Below, one piece after another: positions 43,832-54,400 of a stretch of 64,000 nucleotides of DNA. The stretch lies in NCBI RefSeq assembly GCF_014207135.1, contig NZ_JACHCC010000014.1, positions 62,001 through 126,000 of the forward strand. Direction: 5' to 3'. Source of the DNA: Pedobacter cryoconitis. Lineage in GTDB: Bacteria; Bacteroidota; Bacteroidia; Sphingobacteriales; Sphingobacteriaceae. The notes under the pieces were generated by a model. The model did no database searches and was not told the DNA's origin. It was given only the letters and a program-made list of their open reading frames with translations. Numbering within the stretch: the first letter of the stretch is position 1; the number at the start of each line of letters is the position of its first letter. Made by a program: the position numbers and the translations under genes.

Positions 43832-45556
43832 TTATTTAGTTTTACTCAGTTTATCAGCTGCAAGAACAGACTTATAGGTATTTAATATCCCCCCTGTGCT
43901 GCACAGTTGCTTAAACAAGTATTGATCTGTTTTCATGCCAACCTGCTTTTCTACTTCCACATCTTTACGGTCAGTCACATTATTTAAAATAAGTGCTCTG
44001 ATCTGAACTGCATTAAGCTGAGGATAATAGGCTTTGATTAAGGCAGCTGTACCAGCCACACAAGCACCTGCAAACAGAGAACTTACCCCCTGGCGATAAG
44101 TACTGCCCATATAAGTAGTGGAAACATTTACACCAGGAGCGAACAAATTGACCTCCTTTGCACCAAAATTGGCAGATTTAAGTGGCATACCCAGGCTGTC
44201 GGAAGCGGCCACCTGTATGAAATTATTTAATTCTTTACCATTGATATATTGATTCGGATAAAAGCTCTGTTTAGACAGATCACGGGAAAGATCCCATACA
44301 GAAGACACAACCAATATCCCTTTTTGTTCAGCATATAACAAGGCATCATTTACCCATTTAGCTTCATACGCGGGATATACTGTATTGGATGGGCCTAACA
44401 TAATCACATCTGCTTTATGTTCTACAGCATAACGTATAGCCAGGGCAATATCCTTATAATAGGCCTCCCCCACTTTAGGATAAACACGTAAGGACATCAG
44501 CTGTGCATCAGGCATAATACCTTTAATCCCTATATTATTAGCTCTGTTCGCGGCTATAATTCCTGATATCATGGTACCTGAAAATGAACCATTGCTGTAT
44601 AAATTGTTGTTACCATAGTTCTTCTGGCTGATGTTTGTAAAGTCATCACCCGTAATTTTCCGGGCATCAACCATATTGGCCAGCAAACTCTCATAGGTAT
44701 TTTTAGGCCTGTTATTCTTTAATACAAGATCCCTCATTGCGATATAAGTAACAGAATCCCGTTTCAGTTTTGTCATACTCCCATTATTAACCCCCATAGC
44801 AAACAGAAAAAAGTACCTCGACATCAGCTTTAAGGAATCTACATGACTTCCCTGATGGTCCAGATAGTTAGTTGCTTTGGTAAACTCATGCTGACCAACT
44901 TTAGAAAGATCGGGGTACATTTTCTTTATATCAGACTCAAAATCATTGTTCAGGTAATACTTCTCAAATTTTAAAACATTGTATGAAATGGCTTCTGTCG
45001 CTAGCTGGGATTCTTTTTGAAGCGCATAACGAAAGTATTTGTACTCCGCAATATTGGCCGGAGCAGGAACTATAACCGGCTTCTGCAAGATGTCATCAAA
45101 CTTTACATAATCAGTCCCGTTAAAAAATATCCCTTCATAAAGCCCTCTTAAACGGAAGTATTCGCGGTCGCCTTCCTTATTTGTTTTTTCTATCATTTCA
45201 CCCTGGGCATTACCCAGGAAATTCCATCCATGGATATCACCTATCCAGCCATCTTTATCATGATCAACTCCATCTGCCTTTTCGTTAGGGTTTGTCCACT
45301 GCGAATCTTTCAGGTCTTCGTGTTCCCCATCCATTCCGTAACCGATAACCGCTACAATGGGTTTCTTTTTTATCTGTTTGCCTTTCAAAAACTCATATGC
45401 TTTGTTCACTTCAGCACCATAAACACCATCTTTATCAAAAGAAAGGTTATACCAATCAGCTATTTTTTCTTTTGATTTTTTTTGCACTAATTGGGCTTTA
45501 CCGGTCAGAACAACAATTTGTAATGACAGCACAAGTAATAAGGTTCGTTTTTTCAT
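43832..45556 (-). CDS. Subtilisin-fold (S8) protein without catalytic triad
   Basis: A 574-residue exported protein with overall S8 layout. The three catalytic segments are recognisable but altered: VAVIGYGMDGEHEDL has Gly72 for Asp (usual D-S/T-G); SFSGTMISGIIAA has Ser326 for His (usual H-G-T-H); and SSLFAGACVAGTAALI has Leu494 for Ser (usual G-T-S-M-A). The oxyanion Asn region is also not preserved (VVSSVWDLS). An insertion of about 200 residues lies between the Asp and His positions. I infer a pseudoprotease, perhaps a binding or chaperone-like component. Signal peptide residues 1-22. Confidence 0.8.
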   Translation of the reverse strand: MKKRTLLLVLSLQIVVLTGKAQLVQKKSKEKIADWYNLSFDKDGVYGAEVNKAYEFLKGKQIKKKPIVAVIGYGMDGEHEDLKDSQWTNPNEKADGVDHDKDGWIGDIHGWNFLGNAQGEMIEKTNKEGDREYFRLRGLYEGIFFNGTDYVKFDDILQKPVIVPAPANIAEYKYFRYALQKESQLATEAISYNVLKFEKYYLNNDFESDIKKMYPDLSKVGQHEFTKATNYLDHQGSHVDSLKLMSRYFFLFAMGVNNGSMTKLKRDSVTYIAMRDLVLKNNRPKNTYESLLANMVDARKITGDDFTNISQKNYGNNNLYSNGSFSGTMISGIIAANRANNIGIKGIMPDAQLMSLRVYPKVGEAYYKDIALAIRYAVEHKADVIMLGPSNTVYPAYEAKWVNDALLYAEQKGILVVSSVWDLSRDLSKQSFYPNQYINGKELNNFIQVAASDSLGMPLKSANFGAKEVNLFAPGVNVSTTYMGSTYRQGVSSLFAGACVAGTAALIKAYYPQLNAVQIRALILNNVTDRKDVEVEKQVGMKTDQYLFKQLCSTGGILNTYKSVLAADKLSKTK

Positions 45557-45574
45557 GTTCTTATTTTCAGCTTT

Positions 45575-46720
45575 TTAACTTTTATTAATAGTGATATTTT
45601 TTGTGCCCTGCTTCGTTTTTACCATGAGTATCACCTGGTCATTTTCTTTTAAAACAGGTAAGCCCTTGGTAATACTTTCACAAACGCTCATCGGCTTGAT
45701 CTCTTTTCCATTGATATGGGTAACCACATCGCCTACTTCTACTTGTCCTTTTAATTTATCCCAAACGGTAGCGATCACCATTTGATTTCCACTTACAGCC
45801 ATTTCCAGATCCCAGGTCTTTTTCAAATCCACAGCTATTTTTCCGGGTTTAAAGGGTTCAAACCGGAACAGTTTATTGACATAGTCTATCGTTACCTTTC
45901 CATACTGCAATGATTTGTATCCGAATAAAGTTTCAGGCGGATTGCCTACACTCGCCCTGAAATTCATAAAACTGGCTTGTCCTACGGTCATTTCCGGAAC
46001 TTCCACCAAAATGCATTTACCCATTCCTCCCCTACCCGTAGCACCTATTGAACCGCCACCTTCTCCTTCCCTGATCTTATGGAGAGCGTCTTGTTGTTCC
46101 AACTTCAAATATTCATCCCGCTTAAGAAATAGAAAACTGTCAGAACCGGTATCAAAAAGTACTTTAGCTTCATCGTATTTTCCCATATTTAAAGAGAAAA
46201 CCGGCATACCACCAGTAGCAGCAGCAAAAGGAATAGTTCGCCTGTCACCTGCTAAAGACGCCATTCCGCCCGCCCTGACCCTGATCTCTTTCGTCTGATC
46301 GTTAATCTCAATAGTATTATTTTGGAAGAGGTCACTTCCAATGACACCTTGTACGCCTAAACAAGAAAACATTTCAAAATCAAAAACAAGAAAGGGAAAA
46401 TTGTTAAATACTGCTTTGCCGTCTGCCGTTTCCACCTGGTTCAGGTTAACTATTTCTAATTGCTGTTTATTACTGTTAGCATCCGTAACCTCCCTTGATC
46501 TGTTTACAGAAACCCCAAGGCTCTCTTTTAAGCTAACACTAATGGAGCTTTGACCGCCCGTGTCAAACATCATGGGAATCAATTTTCCATTCAGGCGCAT
46601 TTCTACGATCATCTTATTGGCAATTACCTTATAGGGTAGGATAGCTACCTCCTGTGCGGATACCTCACCAGTAAAAAACCAGCAGCCGAGCAGCACCAAA
46701 ATCCGGGATATGAACTTCAT
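45575..46720 (-). CDS. Two-lobed retropepsin-like aspartic protease with C-terminal PDZ (copy A)
   Basis: A 381-residue exported protein. The signal peptide ends near VSAQ. Lobe 1 has MMFDTGGQSS (Asp53) and lobe 2 has VLFDTGSDSF (Asp190), each with the usual strand-turn context; so one chain may supply both aspartates, as in pepsin. A PDZ domain follows (about residues 290-375; VGDVVTHINGKEIKP). The neighbour at 46734 is a close paralogue with aligned motifs. Substrate unknown; location periplasmic or outer-membrane-associated. Nothing suggests truncation. Confidence 0.82.
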   Translation of the reverse strand: MKFISRILVLLGCWFFTGEVSAQEVAILPYKVIANKMIVEMRLNGKLIPMMFDTGGQSSISVSLKESLGVSVNRSREVTDANSNKQQLEIVNLNQVETADGKAVFNNFPFLVFDFEMFSCLGVQGVIGSDLFQNNTIEINDQTKEIRVRAGGMASLAGDRRTIPFAAATGGMPVFSLNMGKYDEAKVLFDTGSDSFLFLKRDEYLKLEQQDALHKIREGEGGGSIGATGRGGMGKCILVEVPEMTVGQASFMNFRASVGNPPETLFGYKSLQYGKVTIDYVNKLFRFEPFKPGKIAVDLKKTWDLEMAVSGNQMVIATVWDKLKGQVEVGDVVTHINGKEIKPMSVCESITKGLPVLKENDQVILMVKTKQGTKNITINKS

Positions 46721-46733
46721 GTTTACTTGTATT

Positions 46734-47903
46734 TTAATTTCTATGAATTGTTATATTTTTCACTCCCTGTTTCGTTTTTACAGTGAGTATAACCTGGTCT
46801 TTTTCTTTTAAAACCGGTATACCGATAGTCAGATTTTCACAAAAGCTTGTAGATTTGAGCTCTTTCCCATCAATATGGGTTACCACATCACCTACTTCCA
46901 CTTCTCCTTCCATCTGTTCCCATACTGTACCAATAGTCAACTGTTTCCCCTCTTCACGTACTTCCAGCTCCCAGTTCTTTTTTAAATCTGCCTCTACCTC
47001 TATTTTTCCAGGCTTAAAAGGTTCAAAGTGAAACAGCTTATTGACATAATCTATAGTCACCTTTCCATAATGCAATACCCTGTATCCTAATAAGCTTTCG
47101 GGTGCATTACTTGCATCAGACCTGAATTTCGTAAAACTGGCTCCTCCTATGATCAGTTCCGGAACTTCCAGCAAAATCCGATTGCCAGTTGCTACCCTGC
47201 CTATAACTCCCAAAGTACCACCTCCTATTCCTTGTCTGACCATAAAAAGTGCTCCCTGCTGTTCCAGCGGTGGATAATGCGAAGCCTTAACCGATAAAAA
47301 GCAGGCAGCACCCGAATCAAAGACTACCCTTTCCTGGTCATATTTCCCCACATTTAACATAAAAATAGGGTCACCATGAGCACTGGCACTAAATGGAATA
47401 GCTTGCTTAGCGCCTGGTACAACCGTCATTCCACCCTTCCTGATTTTGATTTCTTTGGTTTGATCGTTAATTTCAACAGTATTGTTCTGCCAAAGATCAC
47501 TTCCGATAAGTCCGCCAACACCCAGACAGGTAAACAGTTCATTATCCACAATAACAAATGGAACATCTTTGAATATTGCTTTCTTATCCGGTGTTTCCAC
47601 CTGATTCAGCTTGACAATGTCTACATGTTTCGTACTACTATTGGCATCCATAATTACTTTTGAATCAATCACAGCTGACCCAAATTCTCCCTTTAAAGCT
47701 GAGCTGATGGCATTTTTACCACCTGTATCAAAAATCATGGGAACGAGTTTTCCGTTCAGACGTATTTCAATGATCATCTTGTTGGCAACTACCTTATAGG
47801 GTAGAATTGCAACATCCTGGGCAAATACAGTACTGGTAAAAAACCAGCAGATCAGGAATATCAAAGGTTTGTATATCAAATTCACTTTTATTTGTATGCT
47901 CAT
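46734..47903 (-). CDS. Two-lobed retropepsin-like aspartic protease with C-terminal PDZ (copy B)
   Basis: A 389-residue paralogue of the next gene. Lobe 1 has MIFDTGGKNA (Asp59), lobe 2 has VVFDSGAACF (Asp196), and a PDZ domain ends the chain (VGDVVTHIDGKELKS). The two paralogues share near-identical passages such as VTIDYVNKLF and DQTKEI, so a fairly recent tandem duplication is likely. Lobe 2 differs clearly (D-S-G with a following Cys), which may alter specificity. Thirteen bases separate the paralogues. An N-terminal segment (residues 10-28) is the signal. Confidence 0.82.
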   Translation of the reverse strand: MSIQIKVNLIYKPLIFLICWFFTSTVFAQDVAILPYKVVANKMIIEIRLNGKLVPMIFDTGGKNAISSALKGEFGSAVIDSKVIMDANSSTKHVDIVKLNQVETPDKKAIFKDVPFVIVDNELFTCLGVGGLIGSDLWQNNTVEINDQTKEIKIRKGGMTVVPGAKQAIPFSASAHGDPIFMLNVGKYDQERVVFDSGAACFLSVKASHYPPLEQQGALFMVRQGIGGGTLGVIGRVATGNRILLEVPELIIGGASFTKFRSDASNAPESLLGYRVLHYGKVTIDYVNKLFHFEPFKPGKIEVEADLKKNWELEVREEGKQLTIGTVWEQMEGEVEVGDVVTHIDGKELKSTSFCENLTIGIPVLKEKDQVILTVKTKQGVKNITIHRN

Positions 47904-47904
47904 G

Positions 47905-48924
47905 TTATTTTCCTTTTGTTATTTCAATCAAAGCTTTTTTAAGGTCTTCCCCATTGATCACATCCCTTTTCAGTATCGTACCATCTTTATTGATAATGAC
48001 ACAAAAAGGAATTTGCTTAAAACCATATCTGGTTCTGAGTTTTGAATTAAAAAAACCGGATTCCTTGGTTTTGATATCAGAAAACCCGGTTCTGTCCCAG
48101 AGTTTTACCCATGGAATATTCATTTCTCTCAATCCCTGCTGATACTTCGCCTGATCATCATCCATCGAAATGCTGATAAACTGAACATCCGGCTCAAACT
48201 CTTTATAAAAAGTCTTGAAATTTTCCATCGCTCTCCTGCATGGGCCACACCAGGAAGCCCAAAAATCAAGTACCACAATTTTACCTCTGAAATCTTTTAG
48301 TGTCACCATTTTATTATTTTCATTGGGCAACTCGAAATCAGGCGCTATAACCCCTGCAGTATACTGTTTTAAGCTGTCAACCGTTTTGACCAGCCATTTT
48401 GCAGATTCGGTTTGACGTTCATTCTCAGGGATCTTTTGTAAGAAATTGTAGTTAAAATCATATTTATCCGAATTGAAGAGATAAGCCAGTGCGGTAAGCT
48501 CCCTGAAATTTAATGCCGTAAACGCATTTGGGTCCAGCTTAAAATCCCATGAAGTTTTAGGCGCAAATTCCATCATTTTAAAATGTTCATCCAAACCATT
48601 AAATTCAAGGTTGTTATTCTGACTATCCATATCATCGTAATAACCGTTAATGGTAACCGTATGGTTAACCAAAAAAAGTTTTTGCACTGTTTTACCAATA
48701 GAAAGCACATACAAATCAGGGACAACCGAAACCGGCCCCAACTCAAATGTTCCCTTATTTTTATCAATATCAGTTTTAAAAATAGTTTGCCCTGATAAAG
48801 ATTTTAAAGAAATAGTTATAGCCGTGACAGTTTTAATATTCCCCTTTAAAACAAGGTTCTCCTGTGCACGGGCATAAAACACAGACAAAACAATCCCCAG
48901 GGCAAACATAATTTTGCGCATCAT
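47905..48924 (-). CDS. TlpA-like thiol-disulfide oxidoreductase with N-terminal beta domain
   Basis: A 339-residue exported protein. Signal residues 1-20, then a DUF4369-like beta domain (residues 22-110), a helical linker, and a TlpA thioredoxin domain: APDFELPNENNKMVTLKDFR and FWASWCGPCRRAMENF (Cys226, Cys229), with cis-Pro FKQIPFCVII. Such proteins reduce or isomerise disulfides in the periplasm. Its stop is one base from the start of the paralogous aspartic protease downstream, so coupling is likely; it may serve the secreted proteases or their substrates. Confidence 0.88.
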   Translation of the reverse strand: MMRKIMFALGIVLSVFYARAQENLVLKGNIKTVTAITISLKSLSGQTIFKTDIDKNKGTFELGPVSVVPDLYVLSIGKTVQKLFLVNHTVTINGYYDDMDSQNNNLEFNGLDEHFKMMEFAPKTSWDFKLDPNAFTALNFRELTALAYLFNSDKYDFNYNFLQKIPENERQTESAKWLVKTVDSLKQYTAGVIAPDFELPNENNKMVTLKDFRGKIVVLDFWASWCGPCRRAMENFKTFYKEFEPDVQFISISMDDDQAKYQQGLREMNIPWVKLWDRTGFSDIKTKESGFFNSKLRTRYGFKQIPFCVIINKDGTILKRDVINGEDLKKALIEITKGK

Positions 48925-48948
48925 TTTACTACTAATTAAAAAATTTAC

Positions 48949-49854
48949 TTATTGTCCGTTCCCTATAGCCTGCAAATCGATATTATATTGCTGTTTATAA
49001 AATGCTATCATCGCAGCATATTTCTTTCGAATCAAACCTGTCGGGTCCTTTACAGCAGTTAATATCCCCCGCGCAGTAACATCTGTAGCGGTTGTATTAG
49101 GATCTGTTAAAAAAGAATAAGGATTATAGACGATAGCCTGTATATAAGATTGCCAATCTGTGGATGCCGGTGTTAAACCAGTCGTAGATCCCAGAAAACC
49201 TCTTTTATAACGATCTGCCTGCGTTCCGGAAACCGCTGTTGTATAATCACTAGCAGCAAGAAAAATACTGGATCTTGGTATTTTGAGCTGGACATCCATC
49301 ATTTTTAGAAAGCTAAAATTCACATCTCCCCTGTAAACAGCCGGATTGATAGTGGAAATTGAGCTATTAACTCCGCCTACTGCAAAGCTTTGATATCCAC
49401 CCAAATACGTATTATTAATAGTCAAAAGGAAGGCATTAACCTGTAACTTGTTATAAATTAAAGAACTGCATAAAAAGAACTTCAGGGGAAGGTGACTTTT
49501 TAAAGTTGAATCTGCATAGTACTTAAAAAATGTATTTTGCAGTAAATCCAGTTCCGGATTAATATATAAAGTATCGGCAGGTACCGATGTATATGGAAGA
49601 AAAGCAGTAGTAGTACTAGGCACAGTCCAGTTGATGTCCTGCTGACTGAATTTATACAAAATATACGTTCCAAACCGATTATAGTAATCCACAATCCGGG
49701 CATCGTAATCATGGTTCCCCTGAGGTACTTTAAATCCCGGTTCAGGTGTACTGCTTGGGGTTAAGGGTGCGTCTGTTTTTTTACAGGAATTAACCAGTAA
49801 TGCCAGTCCCCCTAAAAATAATATCATCCTTATCGTTTTATTGAAATTTTTCAT
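48949..49854 (-). CDS. SusCD-linked lipoprotein resembling zinc metallohydrolase, no HExxH
   Basis: A 301-residue lipoprotein. MILFLGGLALLVNSCKK is a lipobox (Cys near residue 23). The mature start PQGNHDYDARIVDYYNRFGT followed by YILYKFSQQDINW is like the 'substrate import-associated zinc metallohydrolase lipoprotein' family that accompanies SusC/SusD. Those proteins carry HExxH followed by an Ile-Pro and SDY-type segment; here the corresponding stretch reads SFLKMMDVQLKIPRSSIFLA and no His pair is present. I infer an inactive member. The C-terminal helix DPTGLIRKKYAAMIAFY also fits the family. The start at 49854 replaces an upstream TTG. Confidence 0.68.
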   Translation of the reverse strand: MKNFNKTIRMILFLGGLALLVNSCKKTDAPLTPSSTPEPGFKVPQGNHDYDARIVDYYNRFGTYILYKFSQQDINWTVPSTTTAFLPYTSVPADTLYINPELDLLQNTFFKYYADSTLKSHLPLKFFLCSSLIYNKLQVNAFLLTINNTYLGGYQSFAVGGVNSSISTINPAVYRGDVNFSFLKMMDVQLKIPRSSIFLAASDYTTAVSGTQADRYKRGFLGSTTGLTPASTDWQSYIQAIVYNPYSFLTDPNTTATDVTARGILTAVKDPTGLIRKKYAAMIAFYKQQYNIDLQAIGNGQ

Positions 49855-49872
49855 GTTCTTCGTCTTCAAGGT

Positions 49873-51435
49873 TTATGGATTTTGTGTAAGCGCCCCATTG
49901 CGGTCAAGAGCTTCCTGTGGTATAGGTAGTGTATAACGGTTATCTCCCTGTGCCAGGGTAAACGTTTGACCACTACCAGCCACTTCCTCATAGTAATGCG
50001 AAATAGAAGGCATTCCATAGCGACGCAGATCGAACCAGCGATGTCCCTCAAAAGGGAATTCTCTTCTGCGCTCATCCTTGTAAAAATTCAACAATTGGGT
50101 TGCATCGGTAATATTGATTGGCACATAAGCCTGACGTGGATCATACCTCGACGTCCTTAATGTATTAATATCCTGTAAAGCAGATAATCTTAATGCATCA
50201 TTCCCTGTACTGATGAATTTCCTGATATTTGCTTCTGCCCGATTCAAATAGAGTTCGGCTACGCGGAAACCTTCTCCTCCCATACCACCAGCATATGGTA
50301 AATAGGTTACTGGATATGGTGGAACATAAATAACGTACCCATAACAAGAAAAATAAATACGGGAACGCAAATCTCCCAGATAAATAGCATTATTTGCTGT
50401 ACCATATTTCTCATATAAATTCCATAAGTCTGGCGACACAGCATAAGGTGGGCTATAAGTAGCGCTGTATGCCGGGTTCAGACCACCAGCTTTTAAGATC
50501 TGATCTTCCCCTGTATTATATGGAGCGTATGCCCAAATAATTTCACTGCTTACTGAGGGGTCGTAAATCTTGTTTAAATTATCTGAATTGTGAAGATTAT
50601 TATAAGTATAGTAATCAGCAGAGTTGAAGGAGCTCAATTGAGAAAGCTGGGATCTTATTGCCAAACCCTGGTTTGCATATTGAAGAGCAAGGTCCCATTT
50701 TTCCTGATATAAATACATTCTGGACAAGAGTGTATACACCCCGGTTACATTCATCTTATAGACGCCATAGTCTTTGGTAGGATTTTTTAGTAGCGTGGCA
50801 GCATTTAATAAATCTGCCTCAATCTGGGTATAAACTTCTGCAACAGAATTCCTTTTAGGAAATGCATCTGTAACATCCATGGATAACATTAAAGGTACGC
50901 CCGGACTAGTTGACGGATCTGAACCCGCAGCATTATAAGGCTTTCCATACATATTAACCAATATGAAATAATAATAAGCTCTTAAAGCCAGAGCCTGCCC
51001 TTTAAGATTCTGTTTATCAGCATCAGCCCCGCTTACTTTATCTATATAAGCAAGTATCACATTACAACCTGCAATATGCTTGTAGAGTATCTGATACGAA
51101 TCCAGATAGGTTTTATTGGTTAAACCCCCAGGCTGGATTAAATCCTGATACATTGTTTTAGACCACGTAAAAGGCCCTTGTCCAACCCTTACCACAGCCT
51201 GATAAGTAGGCTGCCCCTGGCCACCATTACAGTTTACATCATCTGTAATTACATTTAACAGCAGGTGTAAATTTGTTTGATATGGGTAGGCCTCCCCTGC
51301 CGCTAGTGCAATTAAATCCTGAACGGTAGAAGGTTTAATCAGGTCAAGGCTTTGTTCTGCCAGGAATTTTTTACAACCGGTATTCGAAACCAGGATTCCA
51401 GCGGTGAAAATAAATATATAAAATAAACGTTTCAT
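49873..51435 (-). CDS. SusD/RagB-type outer-membrane lipoprotein
   Basis: A 520-residue lipoprotein. FIFTAGILVSNTGCKKFL gives the lipobox (Cys near residue 21). The helical TPR-type repeats of SusD follow (YLDSYQILYKHIAGCNVILA, GQALALRAYYYFILVNMYGK) and the C-terminal RRREFPFEGHRWFDLRRYGM is the diagnostic SusD/RagB ending. It caps the partner SusC and binds substrate on the cell surface. It begins 11 bases after the SusC gene stop, the usual order. No sugar-specific enzymes accompany it here; peptidase-like genes do, so the ligand is probably proteinaceous. Confidence 0.94.
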   Translation of the reverse strand: MKRLFYIFIFTAGILVSNTGCKKFLAEQSLDLIKPSTVQDLIALAAGEAYPYQTNLHLLLNVITDDVNCNGGQGQPTYQAVVRVGQGPFTWSKTMYQDLIQPGGLTNKTYLDSYQILYKHIAGCNVILAYIDKVSGADADKQNLKGQALALRAYYYFILVNMYGKPYNAAGSDPSTSPGVPLMLSMDVTDAFPKRNSVAEVYTQIEADLLNAATLLKNPTKDYGVYKMNVTGVYTLLSRMYLYQEKWDLALQYANQGLAIRSQLSQLSSFNSADYYTYNNLHNSDNLNKIYDPSVSSEIIWAYAPYNTGEDQILKAGGLNPAYSATYSPPYAVSPDLWNLYEKYGTANNAIYLGDLRSRIYFSCYGYVIYVPPYPVTYLPYAGGMGGEGFRVAELYLNRAEANIRKFISTGNDALRLSALQDINTLRTSRYDPRQAYVPINITDATQLLNFYKDERRREFPFEGHRWFDLRRYGMPSISHYYEEVAGSGQTFTLAQGDNRYTLPIPQEALDRNGALTQNP

Positions 51436-51446
51436 GTTTTTATTTT

Positions 51447-54400
51447 TTAGAAGGTTGCAGATAAGTTAACTACATGGGTACGTGGCAGAGGTTGACCTCC
51501 TGAAGCCACTTCAGGATCTATACCTTTAAGATCTTTACTTACAAAGGTGTATAGATTACCTGCAGTATAACCAATAGACAGACTTTTGCAATAAACACGT
51601 TTAGCAAATTTCTGCGGAAGCATATATGAAAAATTAACATTATTAATCCGTAAATAGGAAGCATTCACCACTCTTGCTGTACTAAAATCATACATTTGAT
51701 AAGGAGATAAGGTAAGCGCAGAAGCCGATGGAATAGACACGAAAGGGACTCCATAAAAAGGTAATGAAGGGATATTGGTAAAAGCCTCATCACCAGGTTT
51801 CTGCCAACGGTTCACCAACTCTGCCGGCAAGTTATTATACTCATTTGGCGTATTGTTGGTCATACTAGCCGGATACAGCGGTGCCAGTATCTTGCTTGCA
51901 CCTACAGAAGCGTACAGATTGGTGGAAAAAGTAAACTCTTTATATCTTACCATTGTACCAAATCCACCAGTGAAATCAGGATTCAGTTTTCCGGCATATT
52001 TCATATAAGCTGAAGCATCTGTTGTTACGTTGGGATTACTGGCCGTTGTAGGAATATTAAATAACGGTTGTCCATTAGCCGGGTTAAGTCCTGCAAAATC
52101 AAAAACCCAGAAACCAGACACAGGATATCCCTGTACATAATAACTACCAGATGTAGCAGTATTCCAGGTAGGATTAGGGCTCAGTGGATTAGTAATTTTG
52201 TTAATATCTTTAGCACCATTTATACTGATTGACCAGGTCAGATCTTTAGTTTTTATAGCATAAAACATAAGCTGCGCCTCAATTCCCGAATTCTTCATCG
52301 TACCGCCATTCATTGGCATTTGCAAAACCCCATCCTCATAAGGGGTACTCTTTAGCACAATTAAGTCAGAACTGTTTTTATTATAAACATCTACAGTTCC
52401 GCTTAAACGGCTTTTAAAAAGACTGAAATCAAGACCAAAGTTAGTCGTCTGTGTCTTTTCCCATCTTAAATTAGCATAAGGTAATGAAGTAATGTTCAAA
52501 ACCCTTTCGCCAGTCAGTGTGCTGATAGCGGCTGATCCCGCTGGAATATTAGCAATCAGATCAGGTCCATAATTTTCAGCCACATTTCCCTGGAAACCAT
52601 AACTGGCTCTTACACTAAGCTCATTTAACCAGTCATTTTTATCAAAAAAGTGTTCTCTGGATATATTCCATTTCCCCCCAACGGCCCAAATCGGATTAAA
52701 ACGGGTACGGGCATCCTGACCAAATGTATTAGACGCATCTCCCCTCAAACTCGCATTAAACACATACCTGTCATCATAGCTATAGACACCAGTGACATAA
52801 TAAGATACATACCTGGCGACAGAAGCAGAATTGGTAAAGCTAAAATTGTTCAGATAAATTGGGTTTGGCTGCACACCGCTTGTAGTGGTTATTGTCGCCG
52901 GTGGATTGATTACGACCTTTCCCATATCAGGGTAGTAACCATAGATGGTACTTGCTGATCCTGCATACTGATTGCTTCTTAATTCTAAACCACCCATAGC
53001 GCTAATGGCATGCTTTTTATTGATTACAGTTGCATAACTTAAAGCATTTCTGAAGGTATAATTGGTATTCCGGTCATCTTCCAGGCCCTGCATTCCTCCC
53101 ATAGGTAACTTTGAAGCTTTATACTGAGCCGTTGTTGGTCCATACTGACCATACTCATACCCTCTCATTGCAGCCATTGCATTGGTAAGATCAGACTGAT
53201 AACTTTCTGAATGCGTGTTGGTAAAACCAATCCCCAGATCCGATTGAAAACGGAAACCTAAAGGAAGTTCATATTTAACACTGATGGCCGTATTGAGATT
53301 GGTTTTGATATTGAAATTTCCCGAATTGGCCAGTTCATTCAATACATTGTAATTATAGTTGCTACCTTGAACACTACTCTGATAATAAGCTAAACTGCCA
53401 TCTGGATTATAGGCAGGTAACACCCTGCTGGTTGTTGTTGCATACTGATAGGGGTCTGTACCAAAAAAACCTGTTGTATTGGTATAAGTTCCCGATAAAC
53501 GCGCCGAGACAGAAAGTTTACTGGTTATATAACTGGTAAAATTAATGTTGGCCAGATAGGTATCCATATTGTTACCTTTTGCCTGTCCCTGCTGATTGGA
53601 ATATCCAAATGATCCATAATAAGTACTGGAATTACCACCGCCACTTACACTCAGGTTATGGGTTTGGCTGAAAGGCTGCACAAAAAGTAACTTAAACCAG
53701 TCAGTATTATTTACTTCTAATTGTTTGACTCCTGCACTAAAGCTGTCATAAGGAAGTTTATTTGTCAGATATTGATTCAAAAGACCAGAATAACCGATAT
53801 TATCCAGACCAAACTGGGAGACCAGTCCTTTTTGATAAATTTCTCTGGATACATCTACCCGCTGCTCAGAATTCATCAGATCCATATTATTATAGCTAAG
53901 TGCTTGCTGCGTAGAAAAACTGGTATTGTAAGAAATGGTAGGCGCATTTCCTAATTTTCCTCTTTTGGTATTAATTACAATCACACCATTAGCTGCTTTT
54001 ACACCATAAATAGCAGTTGAAGCTGCATCTTTTAATATGGTAACATCCTCAATATCATAAGCATTTAACCAGGAGATCGCACTTCCAATATAATTTTTCA
54101 AAGCCTGTGCATTGGAAGGGCTTGAACCAAACGCATTTAAATCTGTTCCCTTAAATGGCAGTGGATCTTCCTGTATAATCCCATCAACTACCCAAACCGG
54201 TTGTTGATTACCTAATAAGGTAGAAGTACCCCTTATGGTTACAGACTGTCTTGTACCCAGCTCACCTGAGCTACTTGAAACTGCCATACCGGCAAGTTTA
54301 CCCTGCAGCATCTGCTCTATGGAGTTCGTCCCGTTAATCACCAGGTCTTCCGCTTTTATCTGGGCAATTGACCCCGTCATTAATTTCTTTTGAACTTGCT

